This document shows positions 53,137 through 62,174 of a stretch of 64,000 bases of DNA, piece by piece; the first letter of the stretch is position 1, and each line of letters opens with the position of its first letter. Origin of the DNA: Actinosynnema sp. ALI-1.44. GTDB lineage: Bacteria > Actinomycetota > Actinomycetes > Mycobacteriales > Pseudonocardiaceae. A program made the position numbers and the translations under genes. A model generated the notes under the pieces. The model did not search any database. It saw nothing but the letters and a program-made list of their open reading frames with translations, and was not told the origin of the DNA. The stretch spans positions 62,001-126,000 of the forward strand of contig NZ_MTQO01000043.1 of NCBI RefSeq assembly GCF_001984155.1. Direction: 5' to 3'.

Positions 53137-54576
53137 CTAACGAAGTACGTCGACCAGGCGCTGCACGGCGGGCACGATCGCGGCCTCGCCGACCGCCGCG
53201 TAGCCGAGCACGACTCCGCTGAGCTCGCCTTGGCCCACGTAGTAACGGTCGACGCTGTGCAGGGACAGCGAAGCGGGTGCGGCACGCTCGGTGAGCGTCT
53301 GCTCGTCGATCGGGTGGTCGGTGAGACACGCCAGGAAACTCCCGCCCGCCGAGTCGGCCCGCACGGTCAGCCAGTCGGCCCCGTACTGCCCCAGCGCGGC
53401 GACCAGCGCTGCGCGGCGGCTCGCGCACACGTCCCGCACCCGACGCAGATAACGCGGAAAGTACTGGTAGTTCACGAAATCCGCGAGCACGTGCTGGATC
53501 AGCGAGGACACCCCGCTGCCCGACTGCCACAGCACCGCGCTGATCGGGTCGACCAACGACTCCGGCAGCACGCAGTACCCGGCACGGATCTCGGGGAACA
53601 ACAGGTTGCGGAACGTGCCGACGTGGATGACCTGTCCGTGCGCGTCCTCGGTCTGCAACGGCGGCGCCGCGTCCGGCGCCAGGAACGGCGCCTCGGTGTC
53701 CAACTCCACGACCCACGAACCGGTCCGCGATGCCCAGTCGAGCAAACCCTTGCGCCGCCGCTCGGACATGACTGTTCCCAGCGGCAGTTGCCGCGCCGGG
53801 GACACGATGGCCATTCGCGCGTCGGGACCGGCGTCCACGACGATGCCTTCGTCGTCCACCGGCACCGGGCAGACGCGCTGCCCGTGCCACGTCGCCACCG
53901 CACGGGCTTCGATGGTGCCGGGTTCCTCCAGCCAGACGGCGTCGCCCGGTTCCAGCAGCGAACGGACCACCAGATCCAGCGCGTGTTCCGCGCCACGAGT
54001 GACCACGACTTGTTCGGCACGGCACCGCACTCCGCGCATGAGACCCAGATACGCCGCGATCGCCTCCCGCAACGGGGCGAAGCCCAGCGTCTCGCAGCCG
54101 CTGAGCAGCCGCACGGGTGGTTTGCGCAGCCTGTTCGCCGTCAGCTTCCCCCACAACGACGACGGGAACACGTCCAGCGGAGGCATGCCGACGGCGAACG
54201 GCCGGTTGCACGCGCTGCGGTCGATCAGGTGGCCCGGGCCGTTCGCGATGGCCGTTCGCGCGCGGCCGGACAACGCGTCACAACGTCCTGGAGCGGGTGG
54301 CGGCACCAGTGCCCGCGGCGGCGGGAGGACCACTGTGCCCGCTCCCGGCGCGCCGTCGATGCAATTGTCCTGCCGCAGGCGTTGATACGCCAACAAGACG
54401 GTATTGCGGGATATTCCCAATTCGTCGGCCAGGGTTCTCGACGCGGGCAATCTGGTACCCGGTGCGAATTGCCGTCGCACCACGATGAGGTCCCGCAGCT
54501 GCGTGTAGAGCTGCTGGTACATGGGTTCACGGCTGTCCCTGTCGAGCAGCAGCCCCCAGCCCGGTGGGGTGGTCAT
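53137..54576 (-). CDS. MocR-type regulator with altered PLP site
   Basis: This 479-residue protein uses ATG 54576; the frame stays open to 54696 and no start has a good ribosome site. The GntR winged helix is near residues 12-75 (LPASRTLADELGISRNTVLL). The aminotransferase-like domain follows, with GAEHALDLVVRSLLEPGDAV and a degenerate VVELDTEAPF where DDYDSEF is usual. The lysine that binds pyridoxal phosphate (usual context GTFSK-x-LFP) is replaced: here GTFRNLLFP, Asn codon at 53605-53607. It may sense another ligand or none. It is divergent from the SARP gene and could control it. Confidence 0.85.
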   Translation of the reverse strand: MTTPPGWGLLLDRDSREPMYQQLYTQLRDLIVVRRQFAPGTRLPASRTLADELGISRNTVLLAYQRLRQDNCIDGAPGAGTVVLPPPRALVPPPAPGRCDALSGRARTAIANGPGHLIDRSACNRPFAVGMPPLDVFPSSLWGKLTANRLRKPPVRLLSGCETLGFAPLREAIAAYLGLMRGVRCRAEQVVVTRGAEHALDLVVRSLLEPGDAVWLEEPGTIEARAVATWHGQRVCPVPVDDEGIVVDAGPDARMAIVSPARQLPLGTVMSERRRKGLLDWASRTGSWVVELDTEAPFLAPDAAPPLQTEDAHGQVIHVGTFRNLLFPEIRAGYCVLPESLVDPISAVLWQSGSGVSSLIQHVLADFVNYQYFPRYLRRVRDVCASRRAALVAALGQYGADWLTVRADSAGGSFLACLTDHPIDEQTLTERAAPASLSLHSVDRYYVGQGELSGVVLGYAAVGEAAIVPAVQRLVDVLR

Positions 54577-54831
54577 GAGCCGAGCGAACCACGGCTGACC
54601 TGCGTGCATGCCCGGATACGCGTGATCGGCCCGCACTTGGTCAAGTCGCGGCGCGCGATACGTGCGAAGACTTTTCACACACCGTTGTCCAGTCACTTAT
54701 CGCACACCCTTCGACGAGGCGGCAACCGCAGGTGGGAGGTGTTTTGAATCCTGTGTGCCACCCGGCGATCCGCAATTGTCCGTTAGCGTTTCCGGTATCG
54801 AGGAAACCGGGACAAGATTGGGGGACACCTC

Positions 54832-56628
54832 ATGTGGTTTCGTGTGCTCGGGCCGCTCGGCGTGTCGGTTGACTGGGAGCCGGTCTCGCTCGGCAGGAAC
54901 CGTCAGCTGACCGTGCTCGCGGTGCTGTTGTTGGAGGTCAACAAGACCGTGTCGGTGGGGCGGTTGATTGAAGCCGTCTGGAGCGGGTGCGCCCCGAAGA
55001 CCGCGTCGGAACAGATCCAGACGTGCGTCTGGCGGCTTCGGCGGGCGTTCGTGGCCGCGGGCGCCGGCAGCGGGCTGATCGAGACGACCGCGTCCGGCTA
55101 CTCGCTCCGGCTGGCCGCCGACAAGATCGACACGGGCGTGTTCGAGACGTGGGTCCGCGAGGCGCGGGCGATCGCTGACGCCGGGGACCACCGCGAGGCG
55201 ATCGCCGTGTACCGCAAGGCGTTGCGCCTGTTCCGCGGTCCCGTGCTCGCGGAGGTGGACAGCCCGGTCGTGCGAGCGGTCGCGGCCAAGTGGGACGAGC
55301 GGATGCTCTCGGTGCTCGAGGACTGCGTGGAACTGGAACTCGCGTCCGGAATGGACGCCCACCTGGTCGACGAACTGACCGCGCTGGTCGAACAGCACCC
55401 GTTGCGCGAGCGGTTGCGCTGGCAGCTGATGCTCGCGTTGCACCGCGACGACCGCCGAGCCGATGCGCTGGCGGTGTACCGGGCGGGGCGTGCGGTGATG
55501 GTCGACGAACTCGGTGTCGAACCCGGCCGCAAACTCCAGGAACTGCACGACAGGATCCTCAACGGGGAACCGCCGCAACGGGCCGTGGTTGCCACCGCGG
55601 CCGTTCGTGTTCCGGCGCAACTGCTCGCCGACGCGCCGGACTTCGTCGAACGCCCGGAGCACACCGACGAGATCCGCCGCGTGCTGACCGCGGACGACAC
55701 GGCCGGTGTGCGAATCGTCGCGTTGCTGGGCAGGTGCGGCGCCGGGAAGTCCACATTGGCCACGCACGTGGCGCACCAGCTGCGTGACCGGTTCCCGGAC
55801 GGGCAGCTCTACGCCGAACTGGGTGAGGCCGGGATCGGCGACATCGCGTGTGGTTTCCTGCGGGCACTGGGTGTCTCGGACGCGCGCATCCCCGCCGACC
55901 CGGACGAGCGGACAGCGATGTACCGCAGCCTGCTGGCCACCCGCCGGGTGCTGGTCGTGCTCGACGACGTGGTGGACGCGCACCAGGTGCGGCCGCTGCT
56001 GCCGGGCGGGCCTGGCTCGGCGGTGCTGATGACCAGCCGTACCACCGTCACGGAGCTGGCCGGGGTGTACCCGGTCGAGGTCGGTGCGCTGACCGAGTCG
56101 GAAGCCGTCGAGATGTTCACCGGGATCGTCGGCGCGCACCGCGCGCTCGTCGAACCGGAGGCGATGCGGGAGATCCTGCGCCTGGCCGGACACCTGCCCC
56201 TGCCGGTGCGGGCCGCGGCCGCCCGCCTGGTCGCCCGGCCGCACCTGAGCCTCCGGCACCTCGCGTCGCGGCTGCGTGATCCACGGCGGCGGCTGGACGA
56301 GTTCTCCCACGGCACGCTCGACATCCGAGCCAGTCTGAAGTCCGCGACAACCGGCATGCCGGACGCGGCGAAACACATGTGGTACTCGCTGAGCACTCTG
56401 CCCCGCGAAGGTTTTGACGTGTACGAGGCGAGCGCCGGTTCGGCGCGGACTGTGCACGAGTCGGAGCGGCTGCTCGACCTCCTCGTCGACCGACGGGTCG
56501 TCGACATCGCCGGCGTGGACGAACGCGGCAACGTCCGCTACCGCCTGCACGAACTCATCGCTCTGTACGCCGCGGAACTGAGCCGGACGCAGCTGTCCCA
56601 GCCGGTGCGCGAACGGCGCGCGGCGTGA
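54832..56628 (+). CDS. SARP-family regulator with NB-ARC ATPase domain
   Basis: This 598-residue protein starts with ATG 54832, with GGGGGA upstream. The OmpR-like DNA-binding domain covers residues 1-90 (SVGRLIEAVWSGCAPKTASE). The bacterial transcriptional activation domain follows to about 250 (AIAVYRKALRLFRGPVLAEV, VYRAGRAVMVDELGVEPGRK). The NB-ARC NTPase has Walker A GRCGAGKST near 303-311 and Walker B VLVVLDDV near 370-377. The TPR region of AfsR-type proteins is missing or very short. SARPs activate secondary-metabolite genes. No biosynthetic cluster is adjacent. Confidence 0.92.
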   Translation: MWFRVLGPLGVSVDWEPVSLGRNRQLTVLAVLLLEVNKTVSVGRLIEAVWSGCAPKTASEQIQTCVWRLRRAFVAAGAGSGLIETTASGYSLRLAADKIDTGVFETWVREARAIADAGDHREAIAVYRKALRLFRGPVLAEVDSPVVRAVAAKWDERMLSVLEDCVELELASGMDAHLVDELTALVEQHPLRERLRWQLMLALHRDDRRADALAVYRAGRAVMVDELGVEPGRKLQELHDRILNGEPPQRAVVATAAVRVPAQLLADAPDFVERPEHTDEIRRVLTADDTAGVRIVALLGRCGAGKSTLATHVAHQLRDRFPDGQLYAELGEAGIGDIACGFLRALGVSDARIPADPDERTAMYRSLLATRRVLVVLDDVVDAHQVRPLLPGGPGSAVLMTSRTTVTELAGVYPVEVGALTESEAVEMFTGIVGAHRALVEPEAMREILRLAGHLPLPVRAAAARLVARPHLSLRHLASRLRDPRRRLDEFSHGTLDIRASLKSATTGMPDAAKHMWYSLSTLPREGFDVYEASAGSARTVHESERLLDLLVDRRVVDIAGVDERGNVRYRLHELIALYAAELSRTQLSQPVRERRAA

Positions 56629-56681
56629 CCACTACGAAAGGTGACCAGCCATGACACCCTCTGTGTCAACCCCAAGATCGG

Positions 56682-56818
56682 ACGCAGGCCGCGTGGCACC
56701 CAACCGCACCTCAGGGGAACGTGGCGCAAACCAACCACCAGTACGCACCGAACTGAACGGTGCCAGCCCAAGGTGACCAAGCGCCGAAATTCCGGAGAGG
56801 CGGAACTGTCATGACCGA
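56682..56818 (+). repeat. 137-bp duplicated leader, copy B
   Basis: This is the gap-free match (13 mismatches by eye) to 15179-15315. It runs from the end of the SARP gene to five bases after the flavin reductase ATG. The GCACCG/CGGTGC stem is unchanged while its loop differs at two of seven bases. The two downstream genes are unrelated. Confidence 0.85.
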
Positions 56819-57320
56819 CCAGGCCACAGAGGAAATGTTGGACGCACGGCGGCTGCGGGACATCCTCGGCCGGTTCGCCACCGGCGTCGTCGCGATCACC
56901 GGACTGGACCCGCGCACCGGCCGTCCGGTCGGGCTCGCGGTCAACTCGTTCACGTCGGTGTCCCTGGATCCACCGCTCGTCGCGTTCTGCGTGGCACACA
57001 CGAGCACGAGCTGGCCGGTCGTGCGCACGTCCGGCCGGTACTGCCTCAACATCCTCGGCGACGACCAGCGCAAGGTGTCCGCGCAGGTGGCGGCCAAGGG
57101 CGGGGACAAGTTCCGCGGGCTGGACTGGTCCGCGTCGCCGGGCGGGATGCCCGTGCTGCCGGGCTCGGTGGCGTGGCTGGAGTGCTCGCTGTTCGCCGAG
57201 CACCTCGCCGGGGACCACGTCATCGTCGTCGCCAGGGTGCACCACGCCGACCTCGGCGACGGCGCGCGTCCGCTCGTGTTCTTCGGCAGCGAGTACGGCA
57301 CGTTCAGCACTCCCGCCTAA
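56811..57320 (+). CDS. Flavin reductase-like domain protein
   Basis: This 169-residue protein starts at ATG 56811, after GGAGAGGCGG. The flavin reductase fold has RDILGRFATGVVAITGLDPR near residues 16-35 and LAVNSFTSVSLDPPLVAFCV near 44-63. Family members supply reduced FMN/FAD to two-component monooxygenases or bind FMN. No partner monooxygenase is next to it. It carries the duplicated leader. Confidence 0.92.
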   Translation: MTDQATEEMLDARRLRDILGRFATGVVAITGLDPRTGRPVGLAVNSFTSVSLDPPLVAFCVAHTSTSWPVVRTSGRYCLNILGDDQRKVSAQVAAKGGDKFRGLDWSASPGGMPVLPGSVAWLECSLFAEHLAGDHVIVVARVHHADLGDGARPLVFFGSEYGTFSTPA

Positions 57321-57339
57321 CCTGGACCGTGGCGCGGTT

Positions 57340-58128
57340 TCACCCCGGTGGAATCGCGCCGCCGCGGCCGATGAATGTCTCCGCCGCGGGCAACGGCTCC
57401 TCCTGCCGCTCCGGGATGGAACCGTACTCGGCTTCCTGGAATCCGGATTCGCCGAGCCATGCCCGCAATGTTCCCGGCGGTCGCGCTGTGATGGGAGTGG
57501 CGATTGCCCGCAACAGCAGCGCGGCCGCCAGCCCCAGTTGGTCGGGGTCGAGCGGGGGCTGGTCGGTGAGCAGCGTGGCCGCGACGTACACATCCCGCTC
57601 GAACGCGTTTCGCAAGCCGGTGAGCGGCGCGATGGCCGTGCGCGGTGGGGGCAGGAAATCGAGGATGCCGATGGCCAGGATCCCCACCGGCCTCCCGGTG
57701 TCGATCAGGCGCCGGGTTTCGGTGTGGGCGAGTATTTCGCCGGGCTGCTGGATGTCCGCCCGGATCGCGGCCGCGTCGGGGACGCTGTGCAGGATCATCC
57801 CGGCGTCCTCGACAGTTTCGGAGTCCATGTCGACGTAGACGACCCGGGCGTCGCCGGCGACGTGGTGGACGTGGTCCGCGGTCGGCAGTCCGGAGCCGAG
57901 ATCGATGAACTGGTCGACGCCGTTGCCCAGCATCCATTCCACCGCGCGCCGTTGAAAACAGCGTTGTGCTCGGATGATTCCGGTCAGCGCCGGAAAGGCG
58001 GCCGCCAGGTCGGCGGCAAACGTCCGATCATGTGCGTTGTGCAGGCTTCCACCGAGAATGTGGTCGTATACGCGCGCGATGTTGGGTTGCCGCGGGTCTG
58101 TCCGTCGGTCGGCTGTGGCATCAGGCAA
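57340..58128 (-). CDS. SAM-dependent methyltransferase, Methyltransf_19 family
   Basis: This 262-residue protein starts with TTG at 58128, with AAGGAG six bases upstream deciding the start. The family signature is PNIARVYDHILGGSLHNAHD near residues 15-34, then QFIDLGSGLPTADHVHHVAG near 74-93 and VVYVDMD. These proteins are numerous in actinomycetes and no substrate is known for most. It is divergent from the ECF sigma operon. Confidence 0.92.
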   Translation of the reverse strand: MPDATADRRTDPRQPNIARVYDHILGGSLHNAHDRTFAADLAAAFPALTGIIRAQRCFQRRAVEWMLGNGVDQFIDLGSGLPTADHVHHVAGDARVVYVDMDSETVEDAGMILHSVPDAAAIRADIQQPGEILAHTETRRLIDTGRPVGILAIGILDFLPPPRTAIAPLTGLRNAFERDVYVAATLLTDQPPLDPDQLGLAAALLLRAIATPITARPPGTLRAWLGESGFQEAEYGSIPERQEEPLPAAETFIGRGGAIPPG

Positions 58129-58374
58129 CGGCGGCTCCTTCCGGCACCTGAAATGCTACTGGGACACGACGGCGCTGAGATCCGCTGAAGGAGCACGGTC
58201 CCCGAGCGGGAGAGTCACACGCCGAACATGGGCACCCACTCTTTCGAGTGAATTCGTACCTATGGTCGCGGCCCGGTGGCGTGATACCTGCTGAGGGCAT
58301 CGTCGTGGTGCCTTGGCACAGGCAGATCATCACGAGGGGTAGACGGGGATGGACCGTGGTCGGGGCGGCGGAGC

Positions 58375-58992
58375 GTGACCGATGAGCCCGACGGGCCGGG
58401 CGTGTCCGGGCGTGACTCTGTTCCGGATGACTTCGACGACAAGTACCCACTGCTCTGGGAATTGTCATACCAGTACGTCCGTTATCGCCGCGGCACTGTC
58501 GCCGACGCCAACGAAATCGCGGACGAGGTCATGTTCAAGGTGATGCGGCGGTGGGATGACCTCGTTTCCAGGGATCGGCTCGAAGCCTATGTCCGCACGG
58601 CGACGGAAAAAATGCTGCTCGACCGGTTCCGGCGGCGCAAGAGAAAACCTGAGATCTTGACCGATTTCTCACCGGAAGCTCACCAGCCGCGTCCATCCAA
58701 CAGCAATGCCGAGGCACGAGTCGAGCTGAACGCGACCTTGGACGAGGTGAGCCGCCTCCCACCAAGGGAACGGGAGGTGATCATCAGTTCGGCGTATGAA
58801 GGGCTCACTCCGAGAGAAATAGCGGAGCGAATCGGCTGCACACCGGCGACCGTGCGCCAGTACCTCTACGAAGCGCGCCGGAAACTCCGGCATCGTCTCG
58901 ACCACGATCCACCCGCGGACCGAAGCCCTCCCCGTCCCCCGGTGCGTGACACGGATGATGACGACAGTTCGGACGGAGAGGATGCCGGATGA
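58375..58992 (+). CDS. ECF-type RNA polymerase sigma factor
   Basis: This 205-residue protein starts with GTG at 58375. Region 2 has ADANEIADEVMFKVMRRWDD near residues 43-62. Region 4 has LPPREREVIISSAYEGLTPR near 126-145 and ERIGCTPATVRQYLYEARRK near 149-168. The long acidic tail (DTDDDDSSDGEDAG) is unusual. No anti-sigma gene is recognised. Its TGA overlaps the ATG of the degenerate GGDEF-EAL gene. Confidence 0.88.
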   Translation: MTDEPDGPGVSGRDSVPDDFDDKYPLLWELSYQYVRYRRGTVADANEIADEVMFKVMRRWDDLVSRDRLEAYVRTATEKMLLDRFRRRKRKPEILTDFSPEAHQPRPSNSNAEARVELNATLDEVSRLPPREREVIISSAYEGLTPREIAERIGCTPATVRQYLYEARRKLRHRLDHDPPADRSPPRPPVRDTDDDDSSDGEDAG

Positions 58993-61310
58993 CCGCAAGG
59001 ATTCGCCGCTGGCTGTCCCGATTGCCCTTCCGGGCGCCGCGCATCAGCGAGCAGGAGCTCGACCGGCGGCTGACCGGCGTCCGGGACATGATCTGGGCCG
59101 AGCCCAACCCGCACGAGGACCCCGACTACCGCAGGGCGTTCGTCCAGAAGCTGGCGAGGCGGGCGGGGTGGGCGTCCCCTTTCGACGACGCGGACACCGC
59201 TGACCCCGGCCCCGGCCGGGTTTCCACCCCCGCGGGCTTAGAGGTCGTCGTCGCCAGGTGGGAGGTGGCGCTCGCCGACAGGAGCTACCTGCCGTCGGAC
59301 CCCACGGCGGAACTGGCGCGGCTGGTGCAGAACCTCTCGCTGCACGTGCTCTCGCCCGGCCTGGCGACGGTGTCGCCCGGCGAGATCGGGTCTCGGCTCG
59401 CCCAGGAGTTCATGGTCACCACGCCGTCCTTCGGCGCCAGCGTGCGCCTGCTGGGGGACTTCCTGAGCACACTCGCCACCGGCGACCGGTGGCTGGGTGT
59501 CATCGCGGAGTTCTCCGAGGGATACGCGGCGGGAGTGCGTAACCGCGCGCTCCAGGAACAGACGACCATGCTCACCGCGCTGGACAACGCCTGGGCCGAG
59601 CGCCAGTTCGACGCGCTGCGGGACGCGAGGCACTTCCGGGAGATCTTCCGCGAGTCGCCGGTGGCGATGGGAGTGCTGGACTCGGGCGGCCGGATCACCC
59701 ATTCGAACCGGTCGCTGCAGGAGCTGCTCGGCCGCGCCGGGGACCACCTGCGTGGACTGGAACTGGCCACGTTCGCCCACACCGCGCAGGACCGTGACGT
59801 GATCCGGTCGCTCTACCGGCGGCCCGGCCAGCCACCCGCGGGAACCGGCCCGCGGCAGGTGCAGCTCACCGCGTTCACCGGTCGCCGGATCTGGGTCTCG
59901 TTGTGCGTCGACGACCGCTCCCCGGAGCACGACATCCACGTCGTCATGGTCAACGCCATCGACTCGATGCAGATCCGAAGATGGCTGGACCACAGGGCCG
60001 AGCGCGACGACGTCACCGAACTGCCCGATCAGCGCAGCTTCCTGCGGCGGTTGAAGGACCTGCTCGCCGACAGGCGGGCGGCCCTGGGTGTGGGCGTCTA
60101 CGCCATCCGCCTCGACGGGCTGTCCGCGATCACCAAGCGCCTCGGTGCCGCGGCGGGCGCCAGAGCGGGCCGAATCCTCGCCGCCAGGGCCCAGTCCGGC
60201 GCCGACAGCGCCGAACTCGTCGCCCAACTGGACGATCACACCCTCGGTTTCCTGATCGCCGACCCGGCCGGCTGGGCCAGCGCGGGCGACATGATCAAAC
60301 GGCTGGTGGCGCTGCTCGGCGGGCCGCTGCAGGTCGGCAACGACAAACCCGTCGCCGTCACCCCCGTGGTCGGGGCGGCGCAGACACGTTCCCGCGACAC
60401 GGACCCGGCCGTGTTGCTGCGATGGGTGTACCAGTCGCTCGACGCCGCGACGGTGGACACAAGTGACGCGGTCGCGTTCCACGACCCCGAATCGGTCGAG
60501 TGGCGATGGGAACGGGACCGCAATCTCGCGCTGACGCGGCTGCCCAGAGCACTGGAGACCGGCGAGGTGTGGTTCACGCACGCGCCCATCGCGTCGGCCG
60601 AGACGGGGGAGATCGTCGGGGCGCACGCCACCCCGGACTGGCGGCGTCCCCAACAGTGGCCGGTCCCGCTCAGCGACGTGCTGCGGCTGGCCACCGACAT
60701 GGACTGGTCGATGCGGATCAGCGTCTGGATGATCCGACAGGCGGCCGGGCAGATCGCGGAGTGGTACCGCCTGTTCGGCGACCAGGCCCCGTTCCTGCGG
60801 ATCGACCTGCCGAAGGGACTCGTGCTCAACGACGCGCTCGCCGAGCACCTCTCCGATGCGCTGCGGGCGCACTCGTTCCCGACGAAACTCCTGCAGCTGG
60901 GCTTCCACGAGTCCAGCCTCGTGCGTGCGGGCAGGAGGTGCCAGCAGGTCGTGACCATCGCGAGTACGGGAGTCGGGCTGGTGCTCAACGGGTTCGGTGT
61001 GGACGTCCGGCACATCAACCTCGTTCCGCAGCTCTACCTCGGCGGCATGGTGATCCCGCCCGAGCTCGCGCCGGAACTGACCACCCACCCCATCCGATCG
61101 GCGACGTCGGTGATCAAGTCGTTGATCGAGCTGGCGCACAAGCTCGAAGCCGAGGTCACTGTGCAGGCCGTCGACTCGACCGCCCAGGAGGGCAAGGCCC
61201 GCGAGTTCGGCTGCCGGCACATCGAAGGCGACGTCGTCGGCAAACCCGAACGCGCGGTGGACTTCGCCACCCGGTACCTCGACGTCCCGCACGACATCCA
61301 GACCGCTTGA
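58989..61310 (+). CDS. PAS-GGDEF-EAL protein with degenerate catalytic sites
   Basis: This 773-residue protein starts at ATG 58989 in an ATGA overlap. Residues about 65-205 are a helical sensor-like region, and a PAS domain lies near 215-330 (FREIFRESPVAMGVLDSGGR). A GGDEF fold follows near 338-500, but the GGDEF box is LDDHTLGFLIAD. An EAL fold near 515-770 has AHATPDW for the EAL motif. The metal-binding residues are replaced (LRIDLPKG, LGFHESS, VLNGFGVD). The end motif AVDSTAQEGKAREFGCRHIE still matches EAL. It is probably not an enzyme of cyclic di-GMP turnover and may bind a nucleotide or protein. Coupling to the sigma factor suggests a regulator of it. Confidence 0.85.
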   Translation: MTARIRRWLSRLPFRAPRISEQELDRRLTGVRDMIWAEPNPHEDPDYRRAFVQKLARRAGWASPFDDADTADPGPGRVSTPAGLEVVVARWEVALADRSYLPSDPTAELARLVQNLSLHVLSPGLATVSPGEIGSRLAQEFMVTTPSFGASVRLLGDFLSTLATGDRWLGVIAEFSEGYAAGVRNRALQEQTTMLTALDNAWAERQFDALRDARHFREIFRESPVAMGVLDSGGRITHSNRSLQELLGRAGDHLRGLELATFAHTAQDRDVIRSLYRRPGQPPAGTGPRQVQLTAFTGRRIWVSLCVDDRSPEHDIHVVMVNAIDSMQIRRWLDHRAERDDVTELPDQRSFLRRLKDLLADRRAALGVGVYAIRLDGLSAITKRLGAAAGARAGRILAARAQSGADSAELVAQLDDHTLGFLIADPAGWASAGDMIKRLVALLGGPLQVGNDKPVAVTPVVGAAQTRSRDTDPAVLLRWVYQSLDAATVDTSDAVAFHDPESVEWRWERDRNLALTRLPRALETGEVWFTHAPIASAETGEIVGAHATPDWRRPQQWPVPLSDVLRLATDMDWSMRISVWMIRQAAGQIAEWYRLFGDQAPFLRIDLPKGLVLNDALAEHLSDALRAHSFPTKLLQLGFHESSLVRAGRRCQQVVTIASTGVGLVLNGFGVDVRHINLVPQLYLGGMVIPPELAPELTTHPIRSATSVIKSLIELAHKLEAEVTVQAVDSTAQEGKAREFGCRHIEGDVVGKPERAVDFATRYLDVPHDIQTA

Positions 61311-61346
61311 CCCGCAAGGAGAATCGCCGGAAGGCAGGCACAACCC

Positions 61347-62174
61347 GTGGAACACCACAGTCCGGCTGTCCACCGCACCATCGTCGTCGTCGACATGGAA
61401 CGGTTCACCGACCCACGCCGCACCAACCGGCACCACCTGACGATGCGGTCAGGCCTGAACGCGGCTGTCCGGCGGGCGGTCCAGCGCAGCCACATCGCCT
61501 GGCCGGAGTGCCACCACGAGGACCGCGGCGACGGGATGCTCCTGCTCATTCCGCCGCACGTGCCAAAAAGCACGGTTCTGACCGTCCTGCTCGGCCACCT
61601 CGCCCGTGAGATCGACGACTACAACGGACGGCACAGCAGGCTGGCGAGCGTGCGGGTGCGTGTCGCGCTGCACGCCGGGGAGATCAGTTTCGACGAGCAC
61701 GGCGTCACCGCGCCGTCGATCAACGACACCTTCCGGCTCGTCGAGGCGCAGGACCTGAAGGAGACGCTGGCGCGATCACCGCACCCGCTCGCCCTGATCG
61801 TCTCGTCGTGGTTCTTCCACGAGGTCGTCTGGCACAGTCCCGTGCCGACCCAGCGCGACTACTGGCCGGTGCCGGTCGACTGCAAGGGACGGGTCGACAC
61901 CGGCTGGATCTGTCCACCTAGGCCGTCCCTTTCGGACAGAAGCAGGGTGGTCGACGGTGTGGTCCGGCCGATTCTCACCGCGGTCGAGACGGCACCGCCA
62001 CCGGCACGCGCACGCCCCGGGAAACACCGCGCGCCCAGATCAGGCTGGCTGCGTCAGCTGGTCGCGGCCGTGCGGCGTCGTGGCGAAGGCGACCGGGTCC
62101 ACCCACAGCCGTCGGTGGACTGGCCGCCTGTGCGCCGCGCCAAGGGTGCGGGACCTGACGAACACGTCGCCTGA
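61347..62174 (+). CDS. Class III nucleotide cyclase-like domain protein
   Basis: This 275-residue protein starts with GTG at 61347. The first metal Asp is in TIVVVDMERFTDPRRTN near residue 16, and the second in DRGDGMLLLIPPH near 58. VRVRVALHAGEISFDEHGV near 95-113 completes the cyclase homology domain. Transition-state Asn and Arg are not evident after TFRLVEAQDLKETL. A basic tail follows from about 200. It is the third gene of the sigma operon, 36 bp after the GGDEF-EAL gene. Whether it makes a nucleotide is open. Its stop touches the convergent gene with no gap. Confidence 0.75.
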   Translation: MEHHSPAVHRTIVVVDMERFTDPRRTNRHHLTMRSGLNAAVRRAVQRSHIAWPECHHEDRGDGMLLLIPPHVPKSTVLTVLLGHLAREIDDYNGRHSRLASVRVRVALHAGEISFDEHGVTAPSINDTFRLVEAQDLKETLARSPHPLALIVSSWFFHEVVWHSPVPTQRDYWPVPVDCKGRVDTGWICPPRPSLSDRSRVVDGVVRPILTAVETAPPPARARPGKHRAPRSGWLRQLVAAVRRRGEGDRVHPQPSVDWPPVRRAKGAGPDEHVA

